From: Sphingomonas sp. 67-36
GTDB taxonomy: Bacteria > Pseudomonadota > Alphaproteobacteria > Sphingomonadales > Sphingomonadaceae
Length of the DNA stretch: 64,000 nucleotides
Assembly: GCA_001897375.1 (NCBI GenBank)
Contig: MKSU01000005.1
Location: 124,001-188,000, forward strand
Direction of reading: 5' to 3'
Of this stretch, positions 38,446 through 46,875 are shown piece by piece. Each line of letters begins with the position of its first letter. Position 1 is the first letter of the stretch. A model generated the notes under the pieces. It was not told the DNA's origin. It was given only the letters and a program-made list of their open reading frames with translations, and made no database searches. Position numbers and translations under genes: made by a program.

Positions 38446-38949
38446 TCACTGCTCGGTCCAGCCCGGCAGCGTCGCGCGGCCCGGCTCGACCGCGACCGCC
38501 TGAACCGGCGCGCGCGAATTGTCGACCTTCACCATCAGCCGCTCGCCGGCGGCGGCATCGCCCATCGCGACGCCCTCGCGCGTGATCGAGAAGCCGTCCG
38601 ATCCAGCCTCGATCGTCAGCGGGTCGCCGCGCTTGATGACCTTTTCCGCGTTCCGCGCCGCGGCGGGCGCGGCGGCGGGAGCGGAGATGATCGTGGTGCG
38701 CGCCGGCATCACCACCGGCACGAAGACGCGCCATTCCGGCCCGGTGCAGGTGACGACCACCGCGTCATGCGCGTCGGTGCGCCACGCCATCGACACCATC
38801 GGGCATGACGCGAGGCGCAGGCGCGAATCGACCGGCGCGCGCGCGCCGCCCTCCTCCCCGATCGGCCGCCCCGTGAAGGCGGCGACGCCGCGATCGAGCG
38901 CGGGGATATCCTGGAACGAGGCTGCGGCGAGCAGGGCGAGAACGATCAT
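38446..38949 (-). CDS. flgA: FlgA, P-ring assembly chaperone
   Basis: 167 residues. A short signal peptide (MIVLALLAAASFQD) is followed by a SAF-like beta domain: IKRGDPLTIEAGSDGFSITREGVAMGDAAAGERLMVKVDNSRAPVQAVAVEPG. This is the typical C-terminal FlgA block. It assists FlgI assembly in the periplasm. The ATG overlaps the stop of the MotB-like gene. Shorter than enteric FlgA (about 220), with a reduced N-terminal region. Confidence 0.88.
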   Translation of the reverse strand: MIVLALLAAASFQDIPALDRGVAAFTGRPIGEEGGARAPVDSRLRLASCPMVSMAWRTDAHDAVVVTCTGPEWRVFVPVVMPARTTIISAPAAAPAAARNAEKVIKRGDPLTIEAGSDGFSITREGVAMGDAAAGERLMVKVDNSRAPVQAVAVEPGRATLPGWTEQ

Positions 38950-39488
38950 CTGGCGTTTCCTTCGCCCGCGAACGCGAGCGTGACGGTGACCCGGCGTTGG
39001 CCGGGGCGGTTGGTGGTGGCGACGAGGATGCGGCCGGGCGCGACCTGGCCCAACGCGGCGGCGACGGCGCGGGCGCGATCGGCGGCGAGCACCGCGGCGC
39101 TGCCGGTGGAAGGGTCGACATCGGCGGGCGTGCCGTCCGTGCCGCCGGTGACGGTGAGCGCTACGCGCGGATCGCGCGCCGCTTCCCGCGCCCATCCGAC
39201 CAGCGCGTCCGGCGCCGCCGGCAGCGCGGCCGAGCCGGGCGCGAAGCCGCCGAGCGCATTGGCGGCGATCGGCATGGCTGGCGGTGTCGGCGCGCTCACC
39301 GGCTGGTCGCTCGCGCCGAAACCCTCACGCATCCCGTTGGCGAGGCGGCGCGGATCGAGATGGTGGTTGGCCTGCAGCAGCACGAAGAAGCCGACCAGCA
39401 GCAGCGCCAGGTCGGCGAGCGTGATCAGCCACAGCGGGCGGCCCGGCGCGCGCGCGGGAAATTCGTCGAAGGCGTCGGCGTCGGTCAC
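38946..39488 (-). CDS. MotB-like / OmpA-like stator protein, compact second copy
   Basis: 180 residues from a GTG that overlaps the MotA-like stop (GTGA). One transmembrane helix (LWLITLADLALLLVGFFVLLQ) carries D26, in register with the proton-binding aspartate of MotB. A short linker leads to a reduced C-terminal OmpA-like domain (VALTVTGGTDGTPADV, SAAVLAADRARAVAAAL, RVTVTLAF). The usual peptidoglycan-binding residues (TDxxG...N..LSxxRA) are only partly kept. It is clearly not the main MotB, which is at 50134. It could be an accessory stator or a TolR/ExbD-like energiser. Confidence 0.75.
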   Translation of the reverse strand: MTDADAFDEFPARAPGRPLWLITLADLALLLVGFFVLLQANHHLDPRRLANGMREGFGASDQPVSAPTPPAMPIAANALGGFAPGSAALPAAPDALVGWAREAARDPRVALTVTGGTDGTPADVDPSTGSAAVLAADRARAVAAALGQVAPGRILVATTNRPGQRRVTVTLAFAGEGNAR

Positions 39489-40156
39489 GATGCCTCCTCG
39501 CGCGCGGGTGAGAAGCTGACCGGGGCGATCGCTCGCGGCGCCTCGCGCGTGGCGAGCGCCGCGAGCGGCGTTTCCAGCCGGGCGCGCTCGAACGCCTCGG
39601 CGCGCGCGGCGGCGCGCAGCCGGCTGGCGACCGGCATGGCGAGGAGGTTGGCGACGATCGCGCCATAGAGCGTGGCGAGCAGCGCCACCGCCATCGCCTG
39701 ACCGATCGCGCGCGGGTCGCTCATCTGCGTGAACATCGCGACGAGGCCGACGAGCGTGCCGACCATGCCCATCGCGGGCGCGGCCTCGGCCATTCCCGCC
39801 CAGGCGTCGGCGGCGGCGGCATGGCGCTCGATCCGCGCGCGGCGGCGGTGGCGCAATTCCTGCGCGACCGTCTCGCCGCCCTCGCCGTCGACGATCATCG
39901 CGATGCCGGCGGCGAGATCGGGATCGACGATCACCGTGCGGTCGAGCGCGATCGTGCCGTGGCGGCGCGCGATGCGCGACAGCGAATGGATCTGCTCCAG
40001 CAGCGGCTCGGCGCTGAAGTCGCGGCGCGGCAGCGTGACGAGCGCCTTCAGCGCGCGCGCCAGATCGGCGGACGGCGTGCGCAGCATCGCCGCGACGATC
40101 GTGCCGCCGCCGACGATCACCGCCGCATAGGGGTCGAGGAACGTGCCGGGTGTCAT
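39485..40156 (-). CDS. MotA/TolQ/ExbB-family proton channel protein, second copy
   Basis: 223 residues with four hydrophobic segments. The conserved channel helices are EAAPAMGMVGTLVGLVAMF and AMAVALLATLYGAIVANLLAMPVASRL, and the cytoplasmic loop lies between helices 2 and 3. It is shorter than the canonical MotA at 49215. The ATG is only about one base downstream of the predicted start of its sigma-54 promoter, so the message would be leaderless. It is the first gene of an operon with the MotB-like gene and flgA, which ties it to the flagellum. Confidence 0.78.
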   Translation of the reverse strand: MTPGTFLDPYAAVIVGGGTIVAAMLRTPSADLARALKALVTLPRRDFSAEPLLEQIHSLSRIARRHGTIALDRTVIVDPDLAAGIAMIVDGEGGETVAQELRHRRRARIERHAAAADAWAGMAEAAPAMGMVGTLVGLVAMFTQMSDPRAIGQAMAVALLATLYGAIVANLLAMPVASRLRAAARAEAFERARLETPLAALATREAPRAIAPVSFSPAREEAS

Positions 40157-40168
40157 GCCCGCCCTTCC

Positions 40169-40183
40169 GCAAGGTGCGTGCCA
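40169..40183 (-). promoter_or_regulatory. Sigma-54 promoter for the motA-like/motB-like/flgA operon
   Basis: Minus strand reads TGGCACG-CACC-TTGC, an exact consensus match and identical to the flgB promoter on the other strand. C of the -12 GC is at 40169, so the start is near 40157, next to the ATG at 40156. Confidence 0.85.
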
Positions 40184-40226
40184 ATTGCCGGCTGGAGGAG
40201 GAGAGGCCCGCCACCCGGCCATCAGG

Positions 40227-40263
40227 CGGCAACCGTTGCCGGCCGCCCGGCAACATCTTGCCG
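40227..40263. promoter_or_regulatory. Paired palindromes, candidate activator sites between two divergent sigma-54 promoters
   Basis: CGGCAAC-C-GTTGCCG (40227-40241) and CGGCAA-CATC-TTGCCG (40248-40263) sit almost exactly midway between the two -24/-12 elements. This is the usual place for an enhancer serving both. The same core occurs at 25603 and 37005. The rest of the 205-bp gap holds only the two promoters and the flgB ribosome site. Confidence 0.55.
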
Positions 40264-40306
40264 CTTCCCGGTGCCGCAACCCGCGCCGCGCCGCCGCGCC
40301 GGCAGT

Positions 40307-40322
40307 TGGCACGCACCTTGCT
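40307..40322 (+). promoter_or_regulatory. Sigma-54 promoter for the flgB-L operon
   Basis: TGGCACG-CACC-TTGCT, an exact match to the -24/-12 consensus. The predicted start is near 40333, giving a 29-base leader with AGGAGA (40348-40353) before the flgB ATG. Confidence 0.92.
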
Positions 40323-40361
40323 GATAGTTCCGCGCACATTCCCGTGCAGGAGACCCGGCCG

Positions 40362-40706
40362 ATGGCCAGCGACACGTTGTTCGGAGTTCACGCCGCCGCC
40401 CTCCAGGTGCGCTCGCAGCGCATGGGGCTGCTCGCGTCGAACATCGCCAACGCCTCCACCCCAGGCTTCAAGGCGCGCGACGTCAACTTCCAGCAGGCGC
40501 TGGGCGCGGTCGAGCAGTCCGGCGACAACGGCTTCGACGCGAGCGTGAAATATCGCGTGCCGCTCGAACCCTCGATGGACGGCAACACCGTCGACCTCAG
40601 CCAGGAGCAGACTGCCTTCGCCGAGAACGCCGTCCAGTATCAGACGACATTGTCCTTCCTGAACGGGCGGATCGGCCAGATCACCCGCGCGCTGAAGGGA
40701 GAATGA
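40362..40706 (+). CDS. flgB: FlgB, proximal rod protein
   Basis: 114 residues with the N-terminal rod motif (LLASNIANASTPGFKARDVNFQQAL) and C-terminal helix (AENAVQYQTTLSFLNGRIGQITRALKGE). The start is fixed by AGGAGA at 8 bp; longer in-frame extensions would cover the sigma-54 promoter. First gene of the hook-basal body operon. Confidence 0.95.
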   Translation: MASDTLFGVHAAALQVRSQRMGLLASNIANASTPGFKARDVNFQQALGAVEQSGDNGFDASVKYRVPLEPSMDGNTVDLSQEQTAFAENAVQYQTTLSFLNGRIGQITRALKGE

Positions 40707-41116
40707 GCATGGCCCAGCCGCTCTCGATCTTCCAGGTCGCCGGGCGCGCGATGTCCGCGCAACTCGTGCGCATGAACACCACCGCGTCGAATCTCGCCAA
40801 CGCCGGCGGCATCGCCGGATCGGAGGCGGAAGCCTATCGCACGATCAAGCCGGTGTTCCGCACCAGCTACGACGCGGCCTCGGGCATGTCGACGGTGGAC
40901 GCCGTGCAGGTCGTCACCGCCGGCGGCACGCCGACCAAGCGCTACGATCCGAGCAACCCGATCGCCGACAAGGACGGCAATATCTACGAGGCCGCCGTCG
41001 ACGAGACCCGCGAGCTGGTCGACATGATGGAGACGGCGCGCAGCTACCAGAACAACGTCGAGGTGATGAACACCGCCAAGTCGTTGATCCTCGACACCAT
41101 CAAATTGGGGCGCTGA
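40703..41116 (+). CDS. flgC: FlgC, proximal rod protein
   Basis: 137 residues. N-terminal RMNTTASNLANAGGIAGSEAEAYRTIKPVFRT and C-terminal ELVDMMETARSYQNNVEVMNTAKSLILDTIKLGR are the family hallmarks. Starts within the flgB stop (ATGA). Confidence 0.96.
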   Translation: MSMAQPLSIFQVAGRAMSAQLVRMNTTASNLANAGGIAGSEAEAYRTIKPVFRTSYDAASGMSTVDAVQVVTAGGTPTKRYDPSNPIADKDGNIYEAAVDETRELVDMMETARSYQNNVEVMNTAKSLILDTIKLGR

Positions 41117-41119
41117 TAG

Positions 41120-41812
41120 ATGACCACCACCACCGACAGCACGTTCGATTCGACGCTCGCCTCGCTCGGCATCGCCCGATCGACCGACAGTTCCTCGACC
41201 GCGAACACCACCGGCCAGACCACGCTCGGTCAGGCGGATTTCCTGAAGCTGATGACGGCGCAGATGCAGAACCAGGATCCGTTCTCGCCGGTCGACAACA
41301 CCCAGATGGTTGCGCAGATGGCGCAATTCTCCTCGCTCGCCGGCATTTCGGACATGTCGACGACGCTGAAGGCGATCGCCGACAAGCTCGGCGCCACCAC
41401 CACATCGGACGCGGTGAGCTATATCGGCAAGACCGTGCTGGTTCCCGGCAACGTCGCTTACGGCCGAACCTCGGGCGGCCTCACCGGCGCGGTCGAGCTG
41501 GGCGGCGACGCCACCAACGTCAACGTCACCATCTCCGATTCGAACGGCGAGGTGCTCAAGACGATCAAGCTGGGCGCGCAGTCCAAGGGCATCGTCAACT
41601 ACGACTGGGACGGCACCACCGACCAGGGCGCCGATGCCGGCACCGGCCCGTTCAACGTGACGGTCACCGCGCAGGACAACGGCGCCACCGTTGCCGCGAC
41701 CGGCCTCGTCTGGGCGCCGGTCACCTCGGTTTCCACCACCAGCGGCAGCGCCGTGCTTTCCCTTCCCGGTCTCGGCGACACCAACGCCTCCGCCGTCCGC
41801 CAGATCGGCTGA
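41120..41812 (+). CDS. flgD: FlgD, hook scaffolding (cap) protein
   Basis: 230 residues. The conserved N-terminal block is LGQADFLKLMTAQMQNQDPFSPVDNTQMVAQMAQFSSLAGI; Ig-like/tudor domains follow (GKTVLVPGNVAYG, DWDGTTDQGADAGTGPFNVTVTA). It caps the growing hook. 3 bp after flgC. Confidence 0.95.
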   Translation: MTTTTDSTFDSTLASLGIARSTDSSSTANTTGQTTLGQADFLKLMTAQMQNQDPFSPVDNTQMVAQMAQFSSLAGISDMSTTLKAIADKLGATTTSDAVSYIGKTVLVPGNVAYGRTSGGLTGAVELGGDATNVNVTISDSNGEVLKTIKLGAQSKGIVNYDWDGTTDQGADAGTGPFNVTVTAQDNGATVAATGLVWAPVTSVSTTSGSAVLSLPGLGDTNASAVRQIG

Positions 41813-41833
41813 ATCTCACAGGAGTAAACCCCC

Positions 41834-43096
41834 ATGGCCTTCTACACCTCGCTCACCGGCCTTCAGGCGGCGCAGACCGACATGTCGGTCATCAGCCACA
41901 ATCTGGCGAACGTCGCCACCAACGGCTTCAAGAAGTCGCGTTCCGAATTCGCGGACGTGATCGCCAGCAACATCTCCACCTCGCCCACCTCGATGGTCGG
42001 CTCGGGCGTGGTGGTGAAGGGCAATATCCAGCAGTTCACGCAGGGCAGCTTCACCCAGTCGGGCAACGCGCTCGATCTGGCGATCTCCGGCGACGGCTTC
42101 TTCGCCGTGAAGCCCGATCCGGAAGCGGCGAAGGTCAACTTCACCCGCAACGGCGGCTTCAGCGTCGACGCCAACCACTATGTCGTCGATTCGAACGGCG
42201 GGCATCTTCAGGTCTATCCGGTCGACGGTTCGGGTGCGGTGGTCGCATCCGGCCTCGATTCGACCGTCTCGCTCCAGCTTCCGGCGACCAGCGGCGTCGC
42301 GGTCGCCACGTCGAACGTGAAATACACGCTCAACCTGTCGTCCAGCACCGGCCTGCCGACCAACGCGACCTTCGACCGGTTCGATCCGACGAGCTACAAC
42401 AACTCGACGTCGAGCACCGTCTATGACGCGAACGGCAACGCGCTGACGATGACCACCTATTTCAAGCGCGACAGCCTGCCGGACGCGTCCGGCAACAGCA
42501 CCTGGTCCGCCTACAGCTACATCGGCGACCAGCAGCTCACCACCGGCGGCACGCCGGGCACGACGCTGACGTTCAACAGCACGGGCCAGCTCACCTCCGG
42601 CAACCTCAACACTTTCGATCCGGTGACGCCCTCGGGCGCGACCGCCGCGCAGACGGTGACGGTCGATTTCGGCTCGTCGACGACGATGATCGCCTCGCCG
42701 TTCAACGTCTCGGCGCGCTCGCAGGACGGTTCCTCGGTCGGCCAGATCGCCGGCGTGACGATCGACGAGACCGGTCTCGTCAAGGCGAGCTATTCGAACG
42801 GCGACGTGCGCAATCTCGGCAAGGTGGCGATCATCAACTTCGCCAACCCGGCGGGCCTCAGGCAGATCGGATCGAGCTACTGGCAGGCGACCGGCCTGTC
42901 GGGCGACGCGGTGGCCGGCTCGGCCAGCCAGAACGGCCTCGGCTCACTGATGACCGGCACGATCGAGCGGTCGAACGTCGACATCACCGAGGAACTGGTC
43001 AACCTGATCGCGGCGCAGCGCAATTTCCAGGCGAATTCCAAGGCGCTCGATACCGACAACCAGATCTCGCAGACGATCCTGAACATCCGGTCGTGA
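41834..43096 (+). CDS. flgE: FlgE, flagellar hook protein
   Basis: 420 residues. Starts MAFYTSLTGLQAAQTDMSVISHNLANVATNGFKKSRSEF; a Ser/Thr/Gly-rich variable core follows; ends with SNVDITEELVNLIAAQRNFQANSKALDTDNQISQTILNIRS. It preserves both D0 parts that mesh with rod and hook proteins. Preceded by CAGGAG. 21 bp after flgD. Confidence 0.96.
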   Translation: MAFYTSLTGLQAAQTDMSVISHNLANVATNGFKKSRSEFADVIASNISTSPTSMVGSGVVVKGNIQQFTQGSFTQSGNALDLAISGDGFFAVKPDPEAAKVNFTRNGGFSVDANHYVVDSNGGHLQVYPVDGSGAVVASGLDSTVSLQLPATSGVAVATSNVKYTLNLSSSTGLPTNATFDRFDPTSYNNSTSSTVYDANGNALTMTTYFKRDSLPDASGNSTWSAYSYIGDQQLTTGGTPGTTLTFNSTGQLTSGNLNTFDPVTPSGATAAQTVTVDFGSSTTMIASPFNVSARSQDGSSVGQIAGVTIDETGLVKASYSNGDVRNLGKVAIINFANPAGLRQIGSSYWQATGLSGDAVAGSASQNGLGSLMTGTIERSNVDITEELVNLIAAQRNFQANSKALDTDNQISQTILNIRS

Positions 43097-43122
43097 TCGC
43101 GGGAAGGGCGCGGGAGGCGTAG

Positions 43123-43875
43123 ATGGACAAACTGGTCTATACGGCGGCGACCGGCCTGCGTGCGCACATGCAGGCGCAGGCGGCGATCGCCAACAACATG
43201 GCCAACGTCTCCACCACCGGCTTCCGCGCCGATCGCGTGGTGTTCGACCAGATCCAGCTCAAGGGCGGCGGCGCGTCGCTGATGGCGCGCTCGCCCACCT
43301 CGTCGGAGGTGACGGACGCCGATCGGCAGCAGGGCGCGCTGATCTCCACCGGGCGCAGCCTCGACGTGGCGGTTTCCGGCCGCGACGACTGGATCGCGGT
43401 GCAGGCGCCCGACGGCGGCGAGGCCTATACGCGGCGGGGCGATCTTTCCGTCTCCGCGTCCGGCACGCTGCAGACGGGCGACGGCTTCCTGGTGATGGGC
43501 CAGTCCGGCCCGATCACCATCCCGCCGTACAATTCGCTGTCGATCGGCTCGGACGGCTCGATCTCGATCGTGCCGCAGGGCGATTCCAGCGGCAAGCCGC
43601 AGGTGATCGACAAGATCAAGCTCGTCTCCGACACCGGCGCCGACACCGTGAAGGGGCTGGACAACCTGCTCCACGTCCGCGGCGGCGGCGCACTGCCGGA
43701 GAATCTCGACGGGCAGGTCGTCTCGGGCACGCTCGAGGGATCGAACGTCAACATGACGCAGGCGCTGGTCGACATGATCGAGAACCAGCGCAGCTACGAG
43801 GTGCAGGCCAGCCTGCTCAAGAACGCCAAGGACATGGACGAGGGCGCCGCATCCGTGATGCGCCTGCCGAGCTGA
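43123..43875 (+). CDS. flgF: FlgF, proximal rod protein
   Basis: 250 residues. MDKLVYTAATGLRAHMQAQAAIANNMANVSTTGFRADR at the start; LEGSNVNMTQALVDMIENQRSYEVQASLLKNAKDMDEGAASVMRLPS at the end. Ribosome site GGGAGG in the 26-bp gap after flgE. Confidence 0.95.
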   Translation: MDKLVYTAATGLRAHMQAQAAIANNMANVSTTGFRADRVVFDQIQLKGGGASLMARSPTSSEVTDADRQQGALISTGRSLDVAVSGRDDWIAVQAPDGGEAYTRRGDLSVSASGTLQTGDGFLVMGQSGPITIPPYNSLSIGSDGSISIVPQGDSSGKPQVIDKIKLVSDTGADTVKGLDNLLHVRGGGALPENLDGQVVSGTLEGSNVNMTQALVDMIENQRSYEVQASLLKNAKDMDEGAASVMRLPS

Positions 43876-43887
43876 GGAAGATAGACG

Positions 43888-44676
43888 ATGACCACCGCCG
43901 CCATGCACATCGCGCGCACCGGGCTGGACGCCCAGGACATGCGTATGCGTGTCATCTCGAACAATCTGGCGAACGTGAACACCACCGCGTTCAAGCGCGA
44001 CCGCGCGAATTTCGCGACGCTCGGCTATCAGGTGGTGACCGCGCCGGGCGCGCAGTCGACGCAATCGACGCAATATGCCACCGGCCTGAACCTCGGCACC
44101 GGCGTGCGCGTGCAGGGCACCGCGCGGATCGACACCGAAGGCTCGCTCAACACCACCGGCAACAGCCTCGACCTGGCGATCGATGGCGACGGCTATTTCC
44201 AGGTGCAGATGCCGGGCGGCGAGCTGGGCTACACCCGCGCGGGCAATTTCTCGCGCTCGCCGGAGGGGCTGCTCGTCACCAGCGACGGCTATCAGGTGAT
44301 GCCGGGGATCACCATCCCGCAGGGCGCCAGCTCGATCACGATCGGCACCGACGGCACCGTCTCCGCCACGCTGCCGGGGCAGACCGCGGCGCAGACGCTG
44401 GGGCAGATCCAGGTCGCCAACTTCCCCAATGCCGCGGGCCTGCAGAGCATGGGGGACAATTACGTCAAGGAGACCGCCGCCTCGGGCGCGGCCGATCTCG
44501 GCGTGCCCGGCGAGAACGGGCGCGGCACCGTGCGGCAGGGCATGCTGGAGGCGTCGAACGTCAATGTCGTCGAGGAGCTGGTCGACATGATCGAGACGCA
44601 GCGCGCCTATGAGGTCAATTCCAAGATGATCTCGGCGACCGACGACATGCTCAAATACGTCAACCAGAACATCTGA
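43888..44676 (+). CDS. flgG: FlgG, distal rod protein
   Basis: 262 residues, the usual length. MHIARTGLDAQDMRMRVISNNLANVNTTAFKRDRANF at the N-terminus and LEASNVNVVEELVDMIETQRAYEVNSKMISATDDMLKYVNQNI at the C-terminus. The stop shares a base with the flgH start. Confidence 0.96.
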   Translation: MTTAAMHIARTGLDAQDMRMRVISNNLANVNTTAFKRDRANFATLGYQVVTAPGAQSTQSTQYATGLNLGTGVRVQGTARIDTEGSLNTTGNSLDLAIDGDGYFQVQMPGGELGYTRAGNFSRSPEGLLVTSDGYQVMPGITIPQGASSITIGTDGTVSATLPGQTAAQTLGQIQVANFPNAAGLQSMGDNYVKETAASGAADLGVPGENGRGTVRQGMLEASNVNVVEELVDMIETQRAYEVNSKMISATDDMLKYVNQNI

Positions 44677-45380
44677 TGCCAGGACCGGACATGATGCGCG
44701 CTTCCTTTTCCCTCGCCGGTCTCGCCGCCGCGCTGCTCGCCACGTCGGCGGCCGACGCGAAGCTGTTCGGCAAGAAGGCGCCGGCGGAGGATTTCACCGC
44801 CGCCCGCCTCGCGCCGCTGCCGCAGCCGGCGGCCGACGCGCAGCCCAACGGCGCGATCTTCCAGGTGGCGAGCGGCTATGCCGCGCTGCACGAGGGGTGG
44901 CGCGCGCGCCGCGTCGGCGACCTGCTGACGATCGTGCTGGTCGAGCGCACCGCCGCTTCCAAGTCCGCCTCGTCGAAGCTCGATTCGGGCGGCGGCTTCG
45001 GCCTCACTCCGCCGAGCACCGGCCCGCTTTCGCTGTTCAAGTCGACCGACGCGTCGGCCAGCGGCACGCGCAACTTCACCGGCGCGGGCACCACCGATCA
45101 GGCCAATTCGCTCACCGGCGCGATCTCGGTGACGGTAGCGAAGATCTATCCCAACGGCACCTTGCTGGTGCAGGGGCAGAAGCATGTCACGCTCAATCGC
45201 GGCGACGAGGTGGTGCAGATCAAGGGCATCGTCCGCACCGCCGACATCGATCTCGACAACAGCGTGCCCTCGACGCGCGTCGCCGATGCGCAGATCGCCT
45301 ATACCGGCAAGGGCGACGTCGCCCGCGCCAGCCGCCAGGGCTGGCTGAGCCGCTTCTTCCAGGTGGTGAGCCCGTTCTGA
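44676..45380 (+). CDS. flgH: FlgH, L-ring protein without a lipobox cysteine
   Basis: 234 residues. The FlgH core is clear: ARRVGDLLTIVLVERTAASKSASS, then NSLTGAISVTVAKIYPNGTLLVQGQKHVTLNRGDEVVQIKGIVRTADI and SRFFQVVSPF. The N-terminus is a Sec-type signal (FSLAGLAAALLATSAADAK). Unlike the standard outer-membrane lipoprotein, the whole protein has no cysteine, so it cannot be lipidated. Start overlaps flgG stop by one base; a second ATG lies five codons in. Confidence 0.93.
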   Translation: MPGPDMMRASFSLAGLAAALLATSAADAKLFGKKAPAEDFTAARLAPLPQPAADAQPNGAIFQVASGYAALHEGWRARRVGDLLTIVLVERTAASKSASSKLDSGGGFGLTPPSTGPLSLFKSTDASASGTRNFTGAGTTDQANSLTGAISVTVAKIYPNGTLLVQGQKHVTLNRGDEVVQIKGIVRTADIDLDNSVPSTRVADAQIAYTGKGDVARASRQGWLSRFFQVVSPF

Positions 45381-46537
45381 TGCACAGCCTCGCTTCTCCC
45401 TTTCCGCGTCCGCGCCGCTCGATCCGCTCGGATCGCGAAATCTGGTGGCTGGCGGCGCTCGCGCTGCTGGTCGCGATCCTGTCGGCCAGCCCGGCCTCGG
45501 CCGATCGCATCAAGGATCTCGGCGGCTTCCAGGGCATCCGCTCCAACCAGCTCACCGGCTACGGCATCGTGGTCGGCCTGCCGGGGACGGGGGACGACAA
45601 TCTCGAATTCACCGTCCAGTCGGTGAAGGCGGTGGCCTCGCGCTTCGGCCTCCAGCTTCCCTCTAACGTCAATCCGGGGCTGAAGAACGCCGCCGTGGTG
45701 ATGGTCACGGCGGAACTGCCCGCCTTCGCCAAGCCGGGGCAACGGATTGACATCACCGTCGCCTCGATGGGCAAGGCCAAGTCACTGCGCGGCGGCGCGC
45801 TGGTGCTGACGCCGCTGCTCGGCGCCGACGGGCAGATCTATGCGATGGCGCAGGGCAACCTCGCGGTCGGCGGGCTGGGCGCGGAGGGCAAGGACGGGTC
45901 GCAGATCGTCGTCAACGTCCCCTCCACCGGCCGCATCCCCGAAGGGGCGACTGTCGAGCGCGCGGTGGCGACCGGCTTCGACCAGACGCCGATGCTCACC
46001 TTCAACCTCGCGCGCGCCGATTTCACCACCGCGCAGAATGTCGCGGCGGCGATCAACCGGCGGCTCGGCGCGGGCAGCGCGGAGGCGAAGGACGGGGTGT
46101 CGATCGCGGTGAAGGCCCCCCTCGGAGCGGACGTGCGCGCGACGCTGATGTCGGAGATCGAGAACCTCGACGTGGTCGCCGCCGAGCCGCCCGCAAAAGT
46201 AATTGTTAATGCCCGGACGGGAACGGTCGTTATTAACTCAGCGGTACGGGTAGGTCCGGCCGCGGTGACGCACGGCAAGCTGACCGTGCGCATCGACGAG
46301 AACCAGCGGGTCAGCCAGCCTGGCCCGTTCAGCCAGGGCCAGACCGCGGTTCAGCAGAAATCGCGCGTCTCGGTCGATGAGGAGCGCCGACCCATGTTCC
46401 TGCTCGCACCGGGACCGAAGCTCGCCGATGTGGTGAAGGCGGTGAACGCGATCGGCGCGTCGCCGGCCGATCTCGTCGCGATCCTCGAGGCGCTGAAGGA
46501 AGCCGGCGCGCTGAAGGCGGATCTGGTGGTGCTATGA
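45380..46537 (+). CDS. flgI: FlgI, P-ring protein
   Basis: 385 residues. A long basic N-region precedes a membrane segment ending SASPASA (signal peptide about 42 residues). The core motifs follow: DRIKDLGGFQGIRSNQLTGYGIVVGLPGTGDD, MGKAKSLRGGALVLTPLLGADGQIYAMAQG and a C-terminal SPADLVAILEALKEAGALKADLVVL. It forms the periplasmic peptidoglycan-level bushing. Start shares a base with the flgH stop. Confidence 0.95.
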   Translation: MHSLASPFPRPRRSIRSDREIWWLAALALLVAILSASPASADRIKDLGGFQGIRSNQLTGYGIVVGLPGTGDDNLEFTVQSVKAVASRFGLQLPSNVNPGLKNAAVVMVTAELPAFAKPGQRIDITVASMGKAKSLRGGALVLTPLLGADGQIYAMAQGNLAVGGLGAEGKDGSQIVVNVPSTGRIPEGATVERAVATGFDQTPMLTFNLARADFTTAQNVAAAINRRLGAGSAEAKDGVSIAVKAPLGADVRATLMSEIENLDVVAAEPPAKVIVNARTGTVVINSAVRVGPAAVTHGKLTVRIDENQRVSQPGPFSQGQTAVQQKSRVSVDEERRPMFLLAPGPKLADVVKAVNAIGASPADLVAILEALKEAGALKADLVVL

Positions 46538-46875
46538 CGGCCGATGTCGCCAGCGCGGTCGCGAAGACGCAGATCACCGGCGCGACGGGGCTGGACACCG
46601 GCCTGTCGCGCGCCGCGTCGAAGGAAAACCTCGCCAAGGCGGGGCAGCAGTTCGAATCGGTGTTCACCGGCATGATGCTGAAATCCATGCGGCAGGCGAA
46701 GCTGGCGGACCCGCTGTTCGACAGCCAGGCGCTCGACACCTTCCGCGACATGCAGGACCAGAAGGTCGTGCAGCAGATGGCCGAGCACGCCCCGCTTGGT
46801 ATCGGCAAGGCGATGACCGAGTTCCTCGCGCGTTCTCAACCCGATCTTAACCACGCTTCGTCCACCAAGAGCTGA
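46534..46875 (+). CDS. flgJ: FlgJ, rod-binding protein (single-domain form)
   Basis: 113 residues, corresponding only to the N-terminal rod-cap domain (AGQQFESVFTGMMLKSMRQAKLADPLFDSQALDTFRDMQDQKVVQQMAE). The muramidase half of enteric FlgJ is absent, as is common in alphaproteobacteria; the SLT protein at 36802 probably supplies that activity. Overlaps flgI by 4 bp. Confidence 0.92.
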   Translation: MTADVASAVAKTQITGATGLDTGLSRAASKENLAKAGQQFESVFTGMMLKSMRQAKLADPLFDSQALDTFRDMQDQKVVQQMAEHAPLGIGKAMTEFLARSQPDLNHASSTKS

